From Burkholderia sp. SRS-46 (lineage in GTDB: Bacteria; Pseudomonadota; Gammaproteobacteria; Burkholderiales; Burkholderiaceae), in contig NZ_PTXL01000002.1 in NCBI RefSeq assembly GCF_004343775.1, positions 682,001 to 746,000 of the forward strand: a stretch of 64,000 nucleotides of DNA, written 5' to 3'. Below, in pieces: positions 26,326 to 34,752 of this stretch. A model generated the notes under the pieces. The model saw nothing but the letters and a program-made list of their open reading frames with translations. It was not told the DNA's origin and did not search any database. Numbering within the stretch: position 1 is the stretch's first letter; each line of letters starts with the position of its first letter. Both the position numbers and the translations under genes were made by a program.

Positions 26326-26745
26326 ATGAACATTCTGTACAAGACGAGCGCAACGAGCACCGGTGGCCGCGACGGCCGCGCGGTATCCGCCGACAACAAG
26401 CTGGAAGTCAAGCTCGCCGCGCCGCGCGAACTGGGCGGCACCGGTGCCGAAGGCACGAATCCGGAGCAGCTGTTTGCGGCAGGCTACTCGGCCTGCTTCC
26501 TGAGCGCGATGAAATTCGTCGCCGGCCAGAACAAGCAGGCGCTGCCGGCCGACACGCAAGTCACGGCCGAAGTCGGCATCGGCCCGAACGACACAGGCGG
26601 CTTCGGGCTCGACGTCGAGCTGCGCGTGTCGCTGCCGGGCCTCGACAAGGCCGCCGCGCAAGCGCTCGTCGAGAAGGCGCACCAGGTGTGCCCGTACTCG
26701 AACGCGACGCGCAACAACGTGCCGGTGCGCCTGGCGCTCGTCTGA
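26326..26745 (+). CDS. ohr: Organic hydroperoxide resistance protein Ohr
   Basis: 139-residue lipoyl-dependent thiol peroxidase that reduces organic hydroperoxides. Both catalytic cysteines are present: C57 in GYSACFLSAM and C122 in HQVCPYSNATR. The Arg/Glu catalytic network region (GTNPEQLFAAGY) is intact. Ohr is induced when OhrR is oxidised. Monocistronic between two terminators. Confidence 0.96.
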   Translation: MNILYKTSATSTGGRDGRAVSADNKLEVKLAAPRELGGTGAEGTNPEQLFAAGYSACFLSAMKFVAGQNKQALPADTQVTAEVGIGPNDTGGFGLDVELRVSLPGLDKAAAQALVEKAHQVCPYSNATRNNVPVRLALV

Positions 26746-26765
26746 CGCAACGCGCGGGCCCCATG

Positions 26766-26808
26766 CAAGAAGGGCGCGTGCGGCTCGATGCCGCACGCGC
26801 CCTTCTTG
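26766..26808 (+). terminator. Very long perfect stem-loop after ohr
   Basis: Arms 26766-26784 and 26790-26808 are perfectly complementary over 19 bp (CAAGAAGGGCGCGTGCGGC) with a 5-nt loop (TCGAT). The T-rich part (CTTCTTG) is inside the stem. It lies between convergent ohr and the DUF3563 gene and can work on both strands. Confidence 0.75.
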
Positions 26809-26853
26809 CGTGACTTGCCGGATCAGCGGGCCGGTTGGCCCGCCTGGGGTCGC

Positions 26854-27030
26854 TTAACGTGCGCCGAACGAATACGGGCGATTCATCGCCGCTTCGCGAT
26901 CGATCTTGCGCATGCGGAATTCGAGATCGTAGATGTCGGTTGCTTCGGACAGGTACGCCTCGGCACGCTCCTTCGCGGCCTGCTCGGCGTTCTTGGTCAG
27001 CATCAGGAAGAGGTGGCTCAGCAGGTACAT
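26854..27030 (-). CDS. DUF3563 family small protein
   Basis: 58-residue protein, MYLLSHLFLMLTKNAEQAAK at the start and RMRKIDREAAMNRPYSFGAR at the end. It matches the short DUF3563 family common in Burkholderia and relatives. The N-terminal 11 residues are hydrophobic; the middle is a charged helix. Function unknown. A weak GAG lies about 10 nt upstream. A palindrome containing its likely -10 box lies 29-66 bp upstream, suggesting tight repression or activation. Confidence 0.85.
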   Translation of the reverse strand: MYLLSHLFLMLTKNAEQAAKERAEAYLSEATDIYDLEFRMRKIDREAAMNRPYSFGAR

Positions 27031-27058
27031 GATCGATCTCGCAAATCCAGGGGTTCTT

Positions 27059-27096
27059 GACTAGGGTTTTCCCGAATTATAGGGAAAACCCTAGTC
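27059..27096 (-). promoter_or_regulatory. 15-bp perfect palindrome enclosing the DUF3563 -10 box
   Basis: Arms GACTAGGGTTTTCCC (27059-27073) and its exact complement (27082-27096) flank an 8-nt spacer. On the minus strand the spacer begins TATAAT, a consensus -10 (27081-27076). A TGGTCA (4 of 6 to consensus) lies 18 nt upstream. A regulator bound here would cover the promoter core. Alternatively the transcribed half could fold. Confidence 0.65.
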
Positions 27097-27111
27097 ATTG
27101 ACCAGCCTCGA

Positions 27112-28227
27112 TCAGACGGTGCGTCGTTCCGCCGCCACAGCACGATGATGTCCTTCGAAAAAGGACCAGATCATCTCGCTCGCATCCGGGCCGACCGCCG
27201 CGTGGAACGGCACGGCTTCGTCGCCGCCCGCCCAGGCGTGATCGAGCCCCTTGACGTGGCACAGGCGGACGACGGATTCGCCGCCGCGACGGTAGTCGCA
27301 GACCTGTGCGCCGGGCTCGCGCGTCTCGACCCGCTCGCCGCCGCGCAGTGCGCCGCGGCTGTCCGCGAGCCGGTTCAGGCGCAGGAACTGGACGGCGAGC
27401 TGGTCCGCGTTCTTCGGCGACACGACGTGGTCGCCGTCGCCGTGCACGATCAGCGCGGGCATGCCCGGGTGCGCCTGCGTGCCGGCCAGCGCGTCAACGG
27501 CCTCGATCGGGCTCTGGCGCAGGCCGCGCCGCATCACGTCCATCGCCGCGATGCCGGAATTCGCTTCGCCGAAGGCCGGCCCGGAATGCAGCGCGACCGC
27601 CGCGAAGCGCTCGGGGAAATGCAGCGCGAGCAGCGACGCGAGCCCCGCGCCGGCGGACAGCCCCGCGACGTAGACGCGCGATGCGTCGAAGCCGTGCGCG
27701 TCGACCAGCTTGTCGACGAGCGACGCGATCGCATGCGCTTCGCCGCGGCCGGCCCGCTCCGTGTCTTCATACCAGTGCCAGCAGCCGTGCGCGTGCGCGC
27801 GCAGCGATTGCTCCGGGTACAGCACCGCGAATCCGTACCGGTCGGCGAGCAGGTTCATCCGGGTGCCCTGCGCGAACTCGTCGGCGGTCTGCTGGCAGCC
27901 GTGCAGCATCACGACGAGCGGCATGCCGCGGCGGCGGCGGCCGGGCGGCATATATAGGCCATACGCGAGTTGCTGGACCAGGCGCCCGATCGCGGGCGCC
28001 ATCGGGTGCTCGGCGCGCGTCCACTCGCCGGCCGCCCAGGCGGCGGCGCGCGGCCGGACCCGCGACTCGCGCGCGGGCGGCGGGGACAGATCGGCAACAG
28101 CGGGCGACGCGGCGGCCTCGATCACATCGAGCGCCATGCGCTGCGCGTCGCGCACCACGCCTTTGGCGGGCGGGGACAGCATGCGTTTCATGCCGCCCAG
28201 CCACACTTTCGTCAGACTTTTGGTCAT
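27112..28227 (-). CDS. PHB depolymerase/feruloyl-esterase-like hydrolase
   Basis: 371-residue alpha/beta-hydrolase of the esterase PHB-depolymerase family. Oxyanion motif VVMLHGCQQTADEFAQGTRMN. Lipase box GLSAGAG with the nucleophile Ser. Catalytic Asp likely in VHGDGDHVVSP, His in GLDHAWAGG. No convincing secretion signal is seen at MTKSLTKVWLGGMKRML, so it may be intracellular or exported by other means. An Ala/Arg/Pro-rich linker spans about residues 40-75. Single gene. Substrate unknown. Confidence 0.85.
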   Translation of the reverse strand: MTKSLTKVWLGGMKRMLSPPAKGVVRDAQRMALDVIEAAASPAVADLSPPPARESRVRPRAAAWAAGEWTRAEHPMAPAIGRLVQQLAYGLYMPPGRRRRGMPLVVMLHGCQQTADEFAQGTRMNLLADRYGFAVLYPEQSLRAHAHGCWHWYEDTERAGRGEAHAIASLVDKLVDAHGFDASRVYVAGLSAGAGLASLLALHFPERFAAVALHSGPAFGEANSGIAAMDVMRRGLRQSPIEAVDALAGTQAHPGMPALIVHGDGDHVVSPKNADQLAVQFLRLNRLADSRGALRGGERVETREPGAQVCDYRRGGESVVRLCHVKGLDHAWAGGDEAVPFHAAVGPDASEMIWSFFEGHHRAVAAERRTV

Positions 28228-28475
28228 CGATCGGGCTCGCAGTCAGAAAATTGGGGGCGCTACGGAGAGCGCATCGTTCGGCTTTGTGCAATGCACCATA
28301 ACACTGTTTCTGGGATTTTTCCCGCGCAAGGATAGTTCCCGCAGGCGCAAAAATCGGGACCCATGCATGCACGACGCTATACTGACGCTTCGCCGCTTGT
28401 ATCCGTTGTAGTCGCTCTTCCCGGCTCGCGCGTTAATTAAGCATCCGTCCCGCCCCTGCTCGTTCTCCTGCCCCG

Positions 28476-29174
28476 ATGTTCGACCTGCCGTCTCACCTGT
28501 GGATCTCGATCACCGCGTTTGGTGGCGCCGGCCTGACGTTGCCGCTCGCCGTCACGATCGCCGTCTGGCTCGCGCTCGGCTATTCGTGGCGCCGCGCCGC
28601 CGCATGGCTTGCGGTGCTCGCGGGCGCGATCGGTGTCGTCGCACTCACGAAGATCGCGTTCCTCGGCTGGGGCATCGGCATCCGCGCATGGGATTTCACC
28701 GGCTTCAGCGGCCACGCGATGCTGTCGACGTCGGTCTACCCGGTCGTGCTGTTCCTGACGCTGATCCGCACGCGTACGCCGGTGCGGCTGCTCGGCATCG
28801 TGCTCGGGCTTGCGGCCGGCGTCGCGGTGGGCGTGTCGCGCGTCGCGCTCGCTGCTCATTCGCCGTCCGAATCGATCACCGGCTGCATCGTCGGCGCGCT
28901 CGCCGCGCTGATCTTCATCGCCGGCTCGTGGCACGCGCAGCCGCACCGCTGGTCGGTGCCGGCCGTCGTCGCGAGCCTCGCGCTCGTCACCGTCGCGCTG
29001 CACGGCATCGCCGTGCCGTCGCATCGCTGGGTCACCAAGGTCGCGCTGCAGCTGTCCGGCCACGAGCGGCCGTTCGTGCGCGCGCGCTGGAAGGCCAACC
29101 CGAACTACCGCCCGGCGTCGCAGCCGTCGTCGCTGCAGCGCACCGATTCGCCGACGCCGCCGCTGCACGCGTAA
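28476..29174 (+). CDS. PAP2-superfamily membrane phosphatase
   Basis: 232-residue membrane protein with about six helices. The PAP2 active-site pieces FSGHAM (catalytic His) and SRVALAAHSPSE (second His) are present. The first motif KxxxxxxRP is weak. It probably dephosphorylates a lipid pyrophosphate or phosphatidate in the inner membrane. The C-terminus is a Pro/Ser-rich tail (NYRPASQPSSLQRTDSPTPP). Confidence 0.8.
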   Translation: MFDLPSHLWISITAFGGAGLTLPLAVTIAVWLALGYSWRRAAAWLAVLAGAIGVVALTKIAFLGWGIGIRAWDFTGFSGHAMLSTSVYPVVLFLTLIRTRTPVRLLGIVLGLAAGVAVGVSRVALAAHSPSESITGCIVGALAALIFIAGSWHAQPHRWSVPAVVASLALVTVALHGIAVPSHRWVTKVALQLSGHERPFVRARWKANPNYRPASQPSSLQRTDSPTPPLHA

Positions 29175-29264
29175 GCGACAATCCGCCGCACCGCGCGGGC
29201 CGCGCGCCCGGCCTTCGCCCCCCCCAACATGCTCATGCTGTCCGTCGCATGAGCGGTATGCCGA

Positions 29265-29293
29265 GCGTTATAACCCGCCCTATATTACGATTA
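29265..29293 (+). promoter_or_regulatory. Candidate ModE operator / modA promoter
   Basis: GCGTTATAA and TATATTACGA, imperfectly inverted around CCCGCCC, resemble the ModE box (CGnTATAT and its complement). TATATT at 29281-29286 can serve as -10. It lies 30-58 bp before modA, and modE is encoded next to modC. Confidence 0.55.
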
Positions 29294-29322
29294 CGGTTTT
29301 CTCCATTCGAACGACAACCACC

Positions 29323-30123
29323 ATGCGCTCATCCGTCCGCCCGCTTCGCCGCACCCTGCTCCGCCTGCTGCCGCTCGCCGTGCTTGCCGCCGGGATCGGG
29401 TTCCACGCGCCCGCCTACGCCGCCGACGAACTGGTGGTGTCGGCCGCCGCCAGCCTGACGAATGCGTTCAAGGCGGTCGGCGACGCGTACGAGAAGCAGC
29501 ATCCGGGCACCAGGGTGCTGTTCAACTTCGGCGCGTCGGACGTGCTGATGCAGCAGATCGTCAAGGGCGCGCCGGCCGACGTGTTCGCGTCCGCCGACCA
29601 GAAGGCGATGGACCGCGCGGCCGACGAGAAGGTGATCGCGCCCGGCTCGCGGCGCGATTTCGCCGCGAATTCGCTCGTGCTGATCGTGCCGGCCGACAGC
29701 CATGCCGCCGCGCCGGCATCGCTGCACGACCTGGCGGCGCCCGGCGTGAAGCGCGTCGCGTACGGCGACCCGGCATCGGTGCCGGTCGGCCGCTACACCG
29801 AAGGCGCGCTGCGCGCGGCGGGCGTCTGGGACGCGGTCAGCGCGAAGGGCGTGCTGGCCGCCAATGTGCGCCAGAGCCTCGATTACGTGGCACGCGGCGA
29901 AGTCGACGCCGGCTTCGTGTTCGGCACCGACGCGGCGGTGATGCCCGGCCGCGTGAAGGTCGCGCTGACGGTGCCGACCCAGACCGCGATCACCTATCCG
30001 ATCGCGGTGGTCAAGGACAGCCAGCACGCCGCGCAGGCGCAGTCGTTCGTCGATTTCGTCACGTCGCCGCAGGGCCAGAAGGTGCTCGCGACGTTCGGCT
30101 TCAAGCCGGCCGCCGGCAAGTGA
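29323..30123 (+). CDS. modA: Molybdate-binding periplasmic protein ModA
   Basis: 266-residue ABC substrate-binding protein for molybdate. Sec signal peptide to about residue 35 (HAPAYA-AD). The oxyanion-binding SAAASLTNAF and FNFGASDVLMQQI motifs, and the ADVFASADQKAMD stretch, are typical. First of a tight modABC operon (gap 10 bp to modB). Confidence 0.95.
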   Translation: MRSSVRPLRRTLLRLLPLAVLAAGIGFHAPAYAADELVVSAAASLTNAFKAVGDAYEKQHPGTRVLFNFGASDVLMQQIVKGAPADVFASADQKAMDRAADEKVIAPGSRRDFAANSLVLIVPADSHAAAPASLHDLAAPGVKRVAYGDPASVPVGRYTEGALRAAGVWDAVSAKGVLAANVRQSLDYVARGEVDAGFVFGTDAAVMPGRVKVALTVPTQTAITYPIAVVKDSQHAAQAQSFVDFVTSPQGQKVLATFGFKPAAGK

Positions 30124-30133
30124 GTCGCGCAAC

Positions 30134-30808
30134 ATGCATGACGCCTGGATTCCGCTGCTGCTGTCGCTGAAGGTGGCCGGCTGGGCGACCGCGCTCGACA
30201 TCGTGCTCGGCGTCGCGGCCGCGTTCGCGCTGGCGCGCTGGCGCTCGCCCGCGCGCGACGTGGTCGACTCGCTGCTGACGCTGCCGCTCGTGCTGCCGCC
30301 GACGGTGCTCGGCTATTACCTGCTCGTACTGCTCGGGCGGCGCGGCGTGGTCGGCGCATGGCTCGACCAGTTCGGCATCCAGCTCGTGTTCACGTGGCAA
30401 GGCGCGGTGATCGCGTCGATGGTCGTCGCGTTCCCGCTGATCCTGAAATCGGCGCGCGCCGCGTTCGAAGGCGTCGACCCGCAGCTCGAGCGCGCCGCGC
30501 GCACGCTCGGCCTCGGCGAAGCCGCGGTGTTCTTCCGCGTGACACTGCCGCTCGCCGCGCGCGGCATCCTCGCTGGCGCGCTGCTCGCGTTCGCGCGCGC
30601 GCTCGGCGAATTCGGCGCGACGCTGATGATCGCGGGCAACCTGCCCGGCCGCACGCAGACGCTGTCGGTCGCCGTCTATGCGGCCGTGCAGGCCGGCGAC
30701 GACGGCACCGCCAACCTGCTCGTGATCGTGACGTCGGTCACCTGCGTGGTGGTGCTGCTCGCGGCCGGCCGTCTCGTGCCGTCGCGCACGCTGGGCGGAG
30801 CGCGCTGA
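30134..30808 (+). CDS. modB: Molybdate ABC transporter permease ModB
   Basis: 224-residue inner-membrane permease with five to six helices. The cytoplasmic EAA loop (ERAARTLGLGEAAVFFRVTLP) contacts ModC. PPTVLGYYLLVLLG is a family motif. modC begins one base after the stop, so the genes are translated together. Confidence 0.95.
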   Translation: MHDAWIPLLLSLKVAGWATALDIVLGVAAAFALARWRSPARDVVDSLLTLPLVLPPTVLGYYLLVLLGRRGVVGAWLDQFGIQLVFTWQGAVIASMVVAFPLILKSARAAFEGVDPQLERAARTLGLGEAAVFFRVTLPLAARGILAGALLAFARALGEFGATLMIAGNLPGRTQTLSVAVYAAVQAGDDGTANLLVIVTSVTCVVVLLAAGRLVPSRTLGGAR

Positions 30809-30809
30809 G

Positions 30810-31511
30810 ATGAGCCTCGCCGTCGACATCCGCAAGACCTACGCGACCGCGGAGCGCCATTTCGCGCTCGACGTGTCGTTTACGGCGACGACCCAGCGCG
30901 TCGTGCTGTTCGGGCCGTCCGGCGCGGGCAAGAGCCTGACGCTGCAGGCGATCGCGGGGCTGCTCGCCCCCGACGCCGGCACGATCTCGCTGAACGGCGA
31001 GCCGCTGTTCGACGCGGCGCGCGGCATCGACGTGCCGACCCGCTCGCGCCGCGTCGCGTACCTGTTCCAGGACTACGCGCTGTTTCCGCACCTGAACGTG
31101 CGCCAGAACATCGCGTTCGGGCTGACGCCCGGCCTGCGCAACCCGCGCGCGAAAGCGCTGCCGCCGGAAGTCGCGTACTGGCTGCGCGCGTTCGAGCTGG
31201 ACGCGCTCGCGGGCCATTTTCCGGCGCAACTGTCCGGCGGACAGAAGCAGCGCGTCGCGCTCGCCCGCGCACTGATCGCGCAGCCGCGCATCCTGCTGCT
31301 CGACGAGCCGTTCGCGGCGCTCGACGGCGCGATGCGCCGGCGGATGCGCGACGAGCTCGCCGAATTGCAGGCGCGGCTCGACATTCCGATGGTGCTGATC
31401 ACGCACGATCCGGACGACGTCGCCGCATTCGGCGATCAGGTGGTGCAGTTGAACGAAGGCCGCGTCCAGGCGGCGAGCCCGCACGCGGCGTGGCCGACGC
31501 GCGTCGCGTAG
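30810..31511 (+). CDS. modC: Molybdate ABC transporter ATPase ModC (short form)
   Basis: 233-residue ATPase. Walker A GPSGAGKS, Q-loop LFQDYALFPHL, signature LSGGQKQRVALARAL, Walker B ILLLDEPFAALD and H-loop LITHDPDD are all intact. The protein stops soon after the H-loop, so the C-terminal molybdate-binding (TOBE/Mop) domain of typical 350-residue ModC is absent. Regulation by intracellular molybdate must then rest on ModE. Confidence 0.93.
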   Translation: MSLAVDIRKTYATAERHFALDVSFTATTQRVVLFGPSGAGKSLTLQAIAGLLAPDAGTISLNGEPLFDAARGIDVPTRSRRVAYLFQDYALFPHLNVRQNIAFGLTPGLRNPRAKALPPEVAYWLRAFELDALAGHFPAQLSGGQKQRVALARALIAQPRILLLDEPFAALDGAMRRRMRDELAELQARLDIPMVLITHDPDDVAAFGDQVVQLNEGRVQAASPHAAWPTRVA

Positions 31512-31587
31512 TGGCGTGGCGCGGCGGCGCGCGCGGAACGTCCGTCATCCGCCGCATCGCGACGCCGGGCAGCCGGTTCGCCCTTCG

Positions 31588-32424
31588 CTACCCGGTCACC
31601 GCCAGAATCACGCTCGACGCCTTGAACAGCGCGATCGCCCGCTGACCGGCGGCGAGCCCCAGCGCGTCGACGCTGTCGTTCGTCACGACGGCGGTCAGCG
31701 TGCCGCCGCCGTCGAGCGCGAGCGTCACCTCGCTATTCACCGCGCCGCCCTTCACCGTCTCGACCGCGCCGTGCAGCTGGTTGCGCGCCGACACCCTGAC
31801 GGCGGGCGCGCCGTCGTCGACCGCGAGCATCACCCACGACGCCTTGACGAGCGCACAGGCGTGCGCGCCGACCTGCAGGCCGAGCGCCTCGGTGCTTTCA
31901 TGCGTCAGCACGGCGACGATCGCCTGGCCGCCGGGCAGCGCGAGCGCCACCTCGTCGTTGACGGTGCCGCGCCGGACCGACGCGACCTTCCCGAACAGCT
32001 GGTTGCGCGCGCTGGTTTTCATGCCGATTCTCCCGATCAGCGCCCAATCGACATCGAAGCCGGCAACCGCCGCGCTCGCCGCCTCGATGAAGCGGCGATG
32101 CTCGCGCTCGATCGTCCGGAATGCGGCGATCAGCGACGTCGCGCGCGGCGTCAGCACGGTGCCGCCGCCGCCCTTGCCGCCGGTGGCGCGCTGCACGAGC
32201 GGCTCGCCGGCGAGGTTGTTCATCGTATCGATCGCATCCCACGCGGCCTTGTAGCTGATGCCGACCGCCTTCGCGGCGCGCGTGATCGAACCGGTCTCGC
32301 CGATCGCCGCGAGCAGCGCGATGCGGGCCGTGCCGCCGAGCGTCTGCGTGCCGGCGCGCAGCCACAGCTCGCCGCCCAGTTCGAGCGGCTCGGTGAAGGG
32401 AGGCGATTGCGGATCGGCGCTCAT
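31588..32424 (-). CDS. modE: Molybdate-dependent regulator ModE
   Basis: 278-residue transcription factor. The N-terminal winged helix (ETGSITRAAKAVGISYKAAWDAIDTMNNLAGEPLVQRATGG, residues about 30-75) is followed by two Mop/TOBE repeats, both starting with SARNQLFG/SARNQLHG-type motifs (about 140 and 212). With molybdate it represses modABC. It is convergent with modC across 76 bp. The ATG at 32424 starts the family sequence; a much longer open frame upstream is not coding. Confidence 0.93.
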   Translation of the reverse strand: MSADPQSPPFTEPLELGGELWLRAGTQTLGGTARIALLAAIGETGSITRAAKAVGISYKAAWDAIDTMNNLAGEPLVQRATGGKGGGGTVLTPRATSLIAAFRTIEREHRRFIEAASAAVAGFDVDWALIGRIGMKTSARNQLFGKVASVRRGTVNDEVALALPGGQAIVAVLTHESTEALGLQVGAHACALVKASWVMLAVDDGAPAVRVSARNQLHGAVETVKGGAVNSEVTLALDGGGTLTAVVTNDSVDALGLAAGQRAIALFKASSVILAVTG

Positions 32425-32480
32425 CGTTCGGCGTGGAAAGGACGGGCCGCCATTATAGGCAGCGCGATGGCCGGGGCCAC

Positions 32481-34133
32481 CTAGCCGGACAGCTTCGGCG
32501 GGCGCAGGCCGGCCAGCAGCGCTTCGGCGTCGCGCGCCGCGCGCTGCTCGAGCGCCGCGCCATAGCCGCGCACGAAGCCGAGCTGATACGGCGGCGCGGC
32601 CAGCTGCTCGAGGTGCTGCAGCGCGACGATCGTATCGTTCGCCTCGCCGAGCACGGTCTGCACGCGCGCCAGCGTCTTGACCGTCTCGGTGCGCGTGCGG
32701 CGCGACGCCAGCGACGCGAAGAATTCCAGCGCGTAACGCAGGCGCTTCGCATCGATCCGCACCTGGTGGCGCGCGGCGGTATCGAGCGTCGCGAGCGACG
32801 GCGCACCGTACAGATGGCCGAACAGGCGCCGCACGCGCTTGGTGACGTGCCGCTTCAGCGATGGCGCATGGTCGTCCGCGACGGCCGGCAGCACGAACCC
32901 GCTGAGCCATTCGAGCCAGCCGATCGTGAGCCGCACATACCGCGCCGAATGCAGCCCCTGCCGCAATTCGACGCGCGCCGCCGCGCACTGCGCGCGCGCG
33001 GCGTCGAGCGTGCCGGCCCATTCGGCGCCGGCGCCGTCGCCGTCCGCGGCGATCAGCGCGGGCAGGCTCTCGGTCGAGAACACGTCCCAGTCACGCACCG
33101 TGCCGAGCAGCGCGGCCAGCCAGCGCAGGTCCGCGTCGAATGCGTCCTTCCAGCCGGCGTTCGCATAACGCGGGAAGAAGCGCATCAGCGTGCGCAGGCG
33201 GCGCAGCGCGACGCGCATCTGGTGGATGAACTCGGGATCGTCGCGCTCGAGCACGCCGCTTTCGTTGCCGAGCCACTGCACGGCAATGTCGCCCGACAGC
33301 GCGAACAGCGCCGCGCGCTGCGAGCGCACGCCGCCCAGGTCGACGAGCTGCGCCTTCACCGGCGCGGCCGCCGCCAAGGTGCCCGCGCATGCGCGATCGA
33401 TCACGCTCGTCAACTGCACGAACGCGGGCCATGCACCGCTCAGCTCGCGCGCGGCCGCAAACAGCGCGTGCAGCGCGGCGGCGCGCGCGTCGGGCGTCTC
33501 CCAGTCCGGCGCCGCGAGCCGCAGTTCGCAGTAGCGGCGCGGCGCGTCGTCGATGCCGTGGATCGTGACGTCGTCGAGCGTCATCTCGACCACCACGCCG
33601 CTGTCGTCGGCCCACCGGCCCCGCCGCCGCTCGCTGACGAGCCGCACGCGCGCGGCCTCGCCGAATGACGGCACCGCGTTTTCGGCAGACGTCATGGTTT
33701 CAGACAGGACCGTCAAATCTTCGTCCGCATCGGCATCGAGCGCTGCGCCCGCTTCGGGCGGATCGGCCGATGCCAACGCCGCGGGTTCCGGCGACGCAAT
33801 GACGATGCCCGCGTGCGCCGCGTCGAAGATCTCGCGCAGCGTCACGCCGGGCGCGAGCGTGCGCGCGCGCGCCGCGACGACGCGCCGTTCCTTGGCCGTG
33901 GATTCGACCCAGGTCCACCATTGCGCGCCGGGGCTCGGCTCGGCCTCGACGACCTGGCACGGCTCGATCGTCACGCGCTCATGCCCGCGCCGCATCCTGA
34001 CTTGCGGGCAGATCCGCCATGCCCGGCCGAGCTCCGCGCCGAACTCGCGTTGCGCGCCTCGCGCGCGGCTTGCCGGCGCGGCCGGCCAACCCTCCAACGA
34101 CATGCACAACACGACTTCCAGCACACGCGACAT
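32481..34133 (-). CDS. CYTH-CHAD domain protein with degenerate CYTH
   Basis: 550 residues. The C-terminal CHAD domain (about 250-540) has conserved basic helices HQMRVALRRLR (304-314) and HQVRIDAKRLRYALEFF, which bind polyphosphate. The N-terminal about 210 residues align with the CYTH triphosphate tunnel position. However, the diagnostic ExExK start is replaced by LEVVLCM, and few of the paired charged residues remain. So triphosphatase activity is doubtful. It is 56 bp upstream of modE on the same strand. A polyphosphate-linked role is inferred from CHAD only. Confidence 0.8.
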   Translation of the reverse strand: MSRVLEVVLCMSLEGWPAAPASRARGAQREFGAELGRAWRICPQVRMRRGHERVTIEPCQVVEAEPSPGAQWWTWVESTAKERRVVAARARTLAPGVTLREIFDAAHAGIVIASPEPAALASADPPEAGAALDADADEDLTVLSETMTSAENAVPSFGEAARVRLVSERRRGRWADDSGVVVEMTLDDVTIHGIDDAPRRYCELRLAAPDWETPDARAAALHALFAAARELSGAWPAFVQLTSVIDRACAGTLAAAAPVKAQLVDLGGVRSQRAALFALSGDIAVQWLGNESGVLERDDPEFIHQMRVALRRLRTLMRFFPRYANAGWKDAFDADLRWLAALLGTVRDWDVFSTESLPALIAADGDGAGAEWAGTLDAARAQCAAARVELRQGLHSARYVRLTIGWLEWLSGFVLPAVADDHAPSLKRHVTKRVRRLFGHLYGAPSLATLDTAARHQVRIDAKRLRYALEFFASLASRRTRTETVKTLARVQTVLGEANDTIVALQHLEQLAAPPYQLGFVRGYGAALEQRAARDAEALLAGLRPPKLSG

Positions 34134-34259
34134 GGACGCTCCCGCTCATGATTGAATCGCCGGCGTCTGCTTCGCGCCGGCGTCGCTCGTGATGCAGGTT
34201 CCATAGTACACGCCCCAAAATCGCGGGCGGCGGCCCGCGCGCGTGCCGCGTGCCGAGGA

Positions 34260-34643
34260 TCAAACGGCGTATTGCGCGAGGCCGTTGCCGAACGACCAGT
34301 TCTCCTTCAGCACCTCGACGAGGTTGATGAACACGTCCTGCGGCCGCACGCCGGGCTGCTCCGCGAGGTTCGCGACGATCGTCCGGTACAGCGCCTGCTT
34401 CTGCTCCAGCGTGCGCGTGTTGTTCGCCGTGATCTGGATGATCACGAGATCGTCGCTGCGCTCGATGTCGAGGTAATGGCGGCCGAACACGAAGTTCTCA
34501 TTCGTGTGCTCGGTCACGACCATGAAGATGTCGTCCTCGGGCACGTTGAACGTGCGCACCAGCGCACGATGCACGCCGTCGACGAGGGCGGCGCGATAGT
34601 CGGCCGGCTTGCCTTCGCGCAATGCGATACGTGTGAAGGGCAT
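34260..34643 (-). CDS. Tautomerase family protein
   Basis: 127 residues. Begins MPFTRIALREGK, so Pro2, the catalytic base of the 4-oxalocrotonate tautomerase superfamily, would be exposed after Met removal. The sequence spans two tautomerase beta-alpha-beta units, with VPEDDIFMVVTEH in the middle and a C-terminal NWSFGNGLAQYA. The start at 34643 is fixed by AGGAG 8-12 nt upstream and by Pro2. It is divergent from a LysR gene, its probable regulator. Confidence 0.87.
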   Translation of the reverse strand: MPFTRIALREGKPADYRAALVDGVHRALVRTFNVPEDDIFMVVTEHTNENFVFGRHYLDIERSDDLVIIQITANNTRTLEQKQALYRTIVANLAEQPGVRPQDVFINLVEVLKENWSFGNGLAQYAV

Positions 34644-34723
34644 GGTGGTTCTCCTGGCGGTGACGTTGAAGGATGGAAACGCCACGTCAGGTTAGGGTCG
34701 CCGAACTATAATGAACAGTCATC

Positions 34724-34738
34724 GATGAATATTTCATC
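34724..34738. promoter_or_regulatory. Palindrome between tautomerase and LysR genes
   Basis: GATGAA-TAT-TTCATC, a perfect 15-bp dyad (T-N11-A type) in the 109-bp divergent promoter region. It is the probable binding site of the adjacent LysR regulator. Confidence 0.6.
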
Positions 34739-34752
34739 TATTTAATTTGAAA

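Noticed and set aside
26788-27060. 90-codon plus-strand frame opposite DUF3563
   Set aside because: Antisense shadow; the minus-strand 58-residue product matches a known family.
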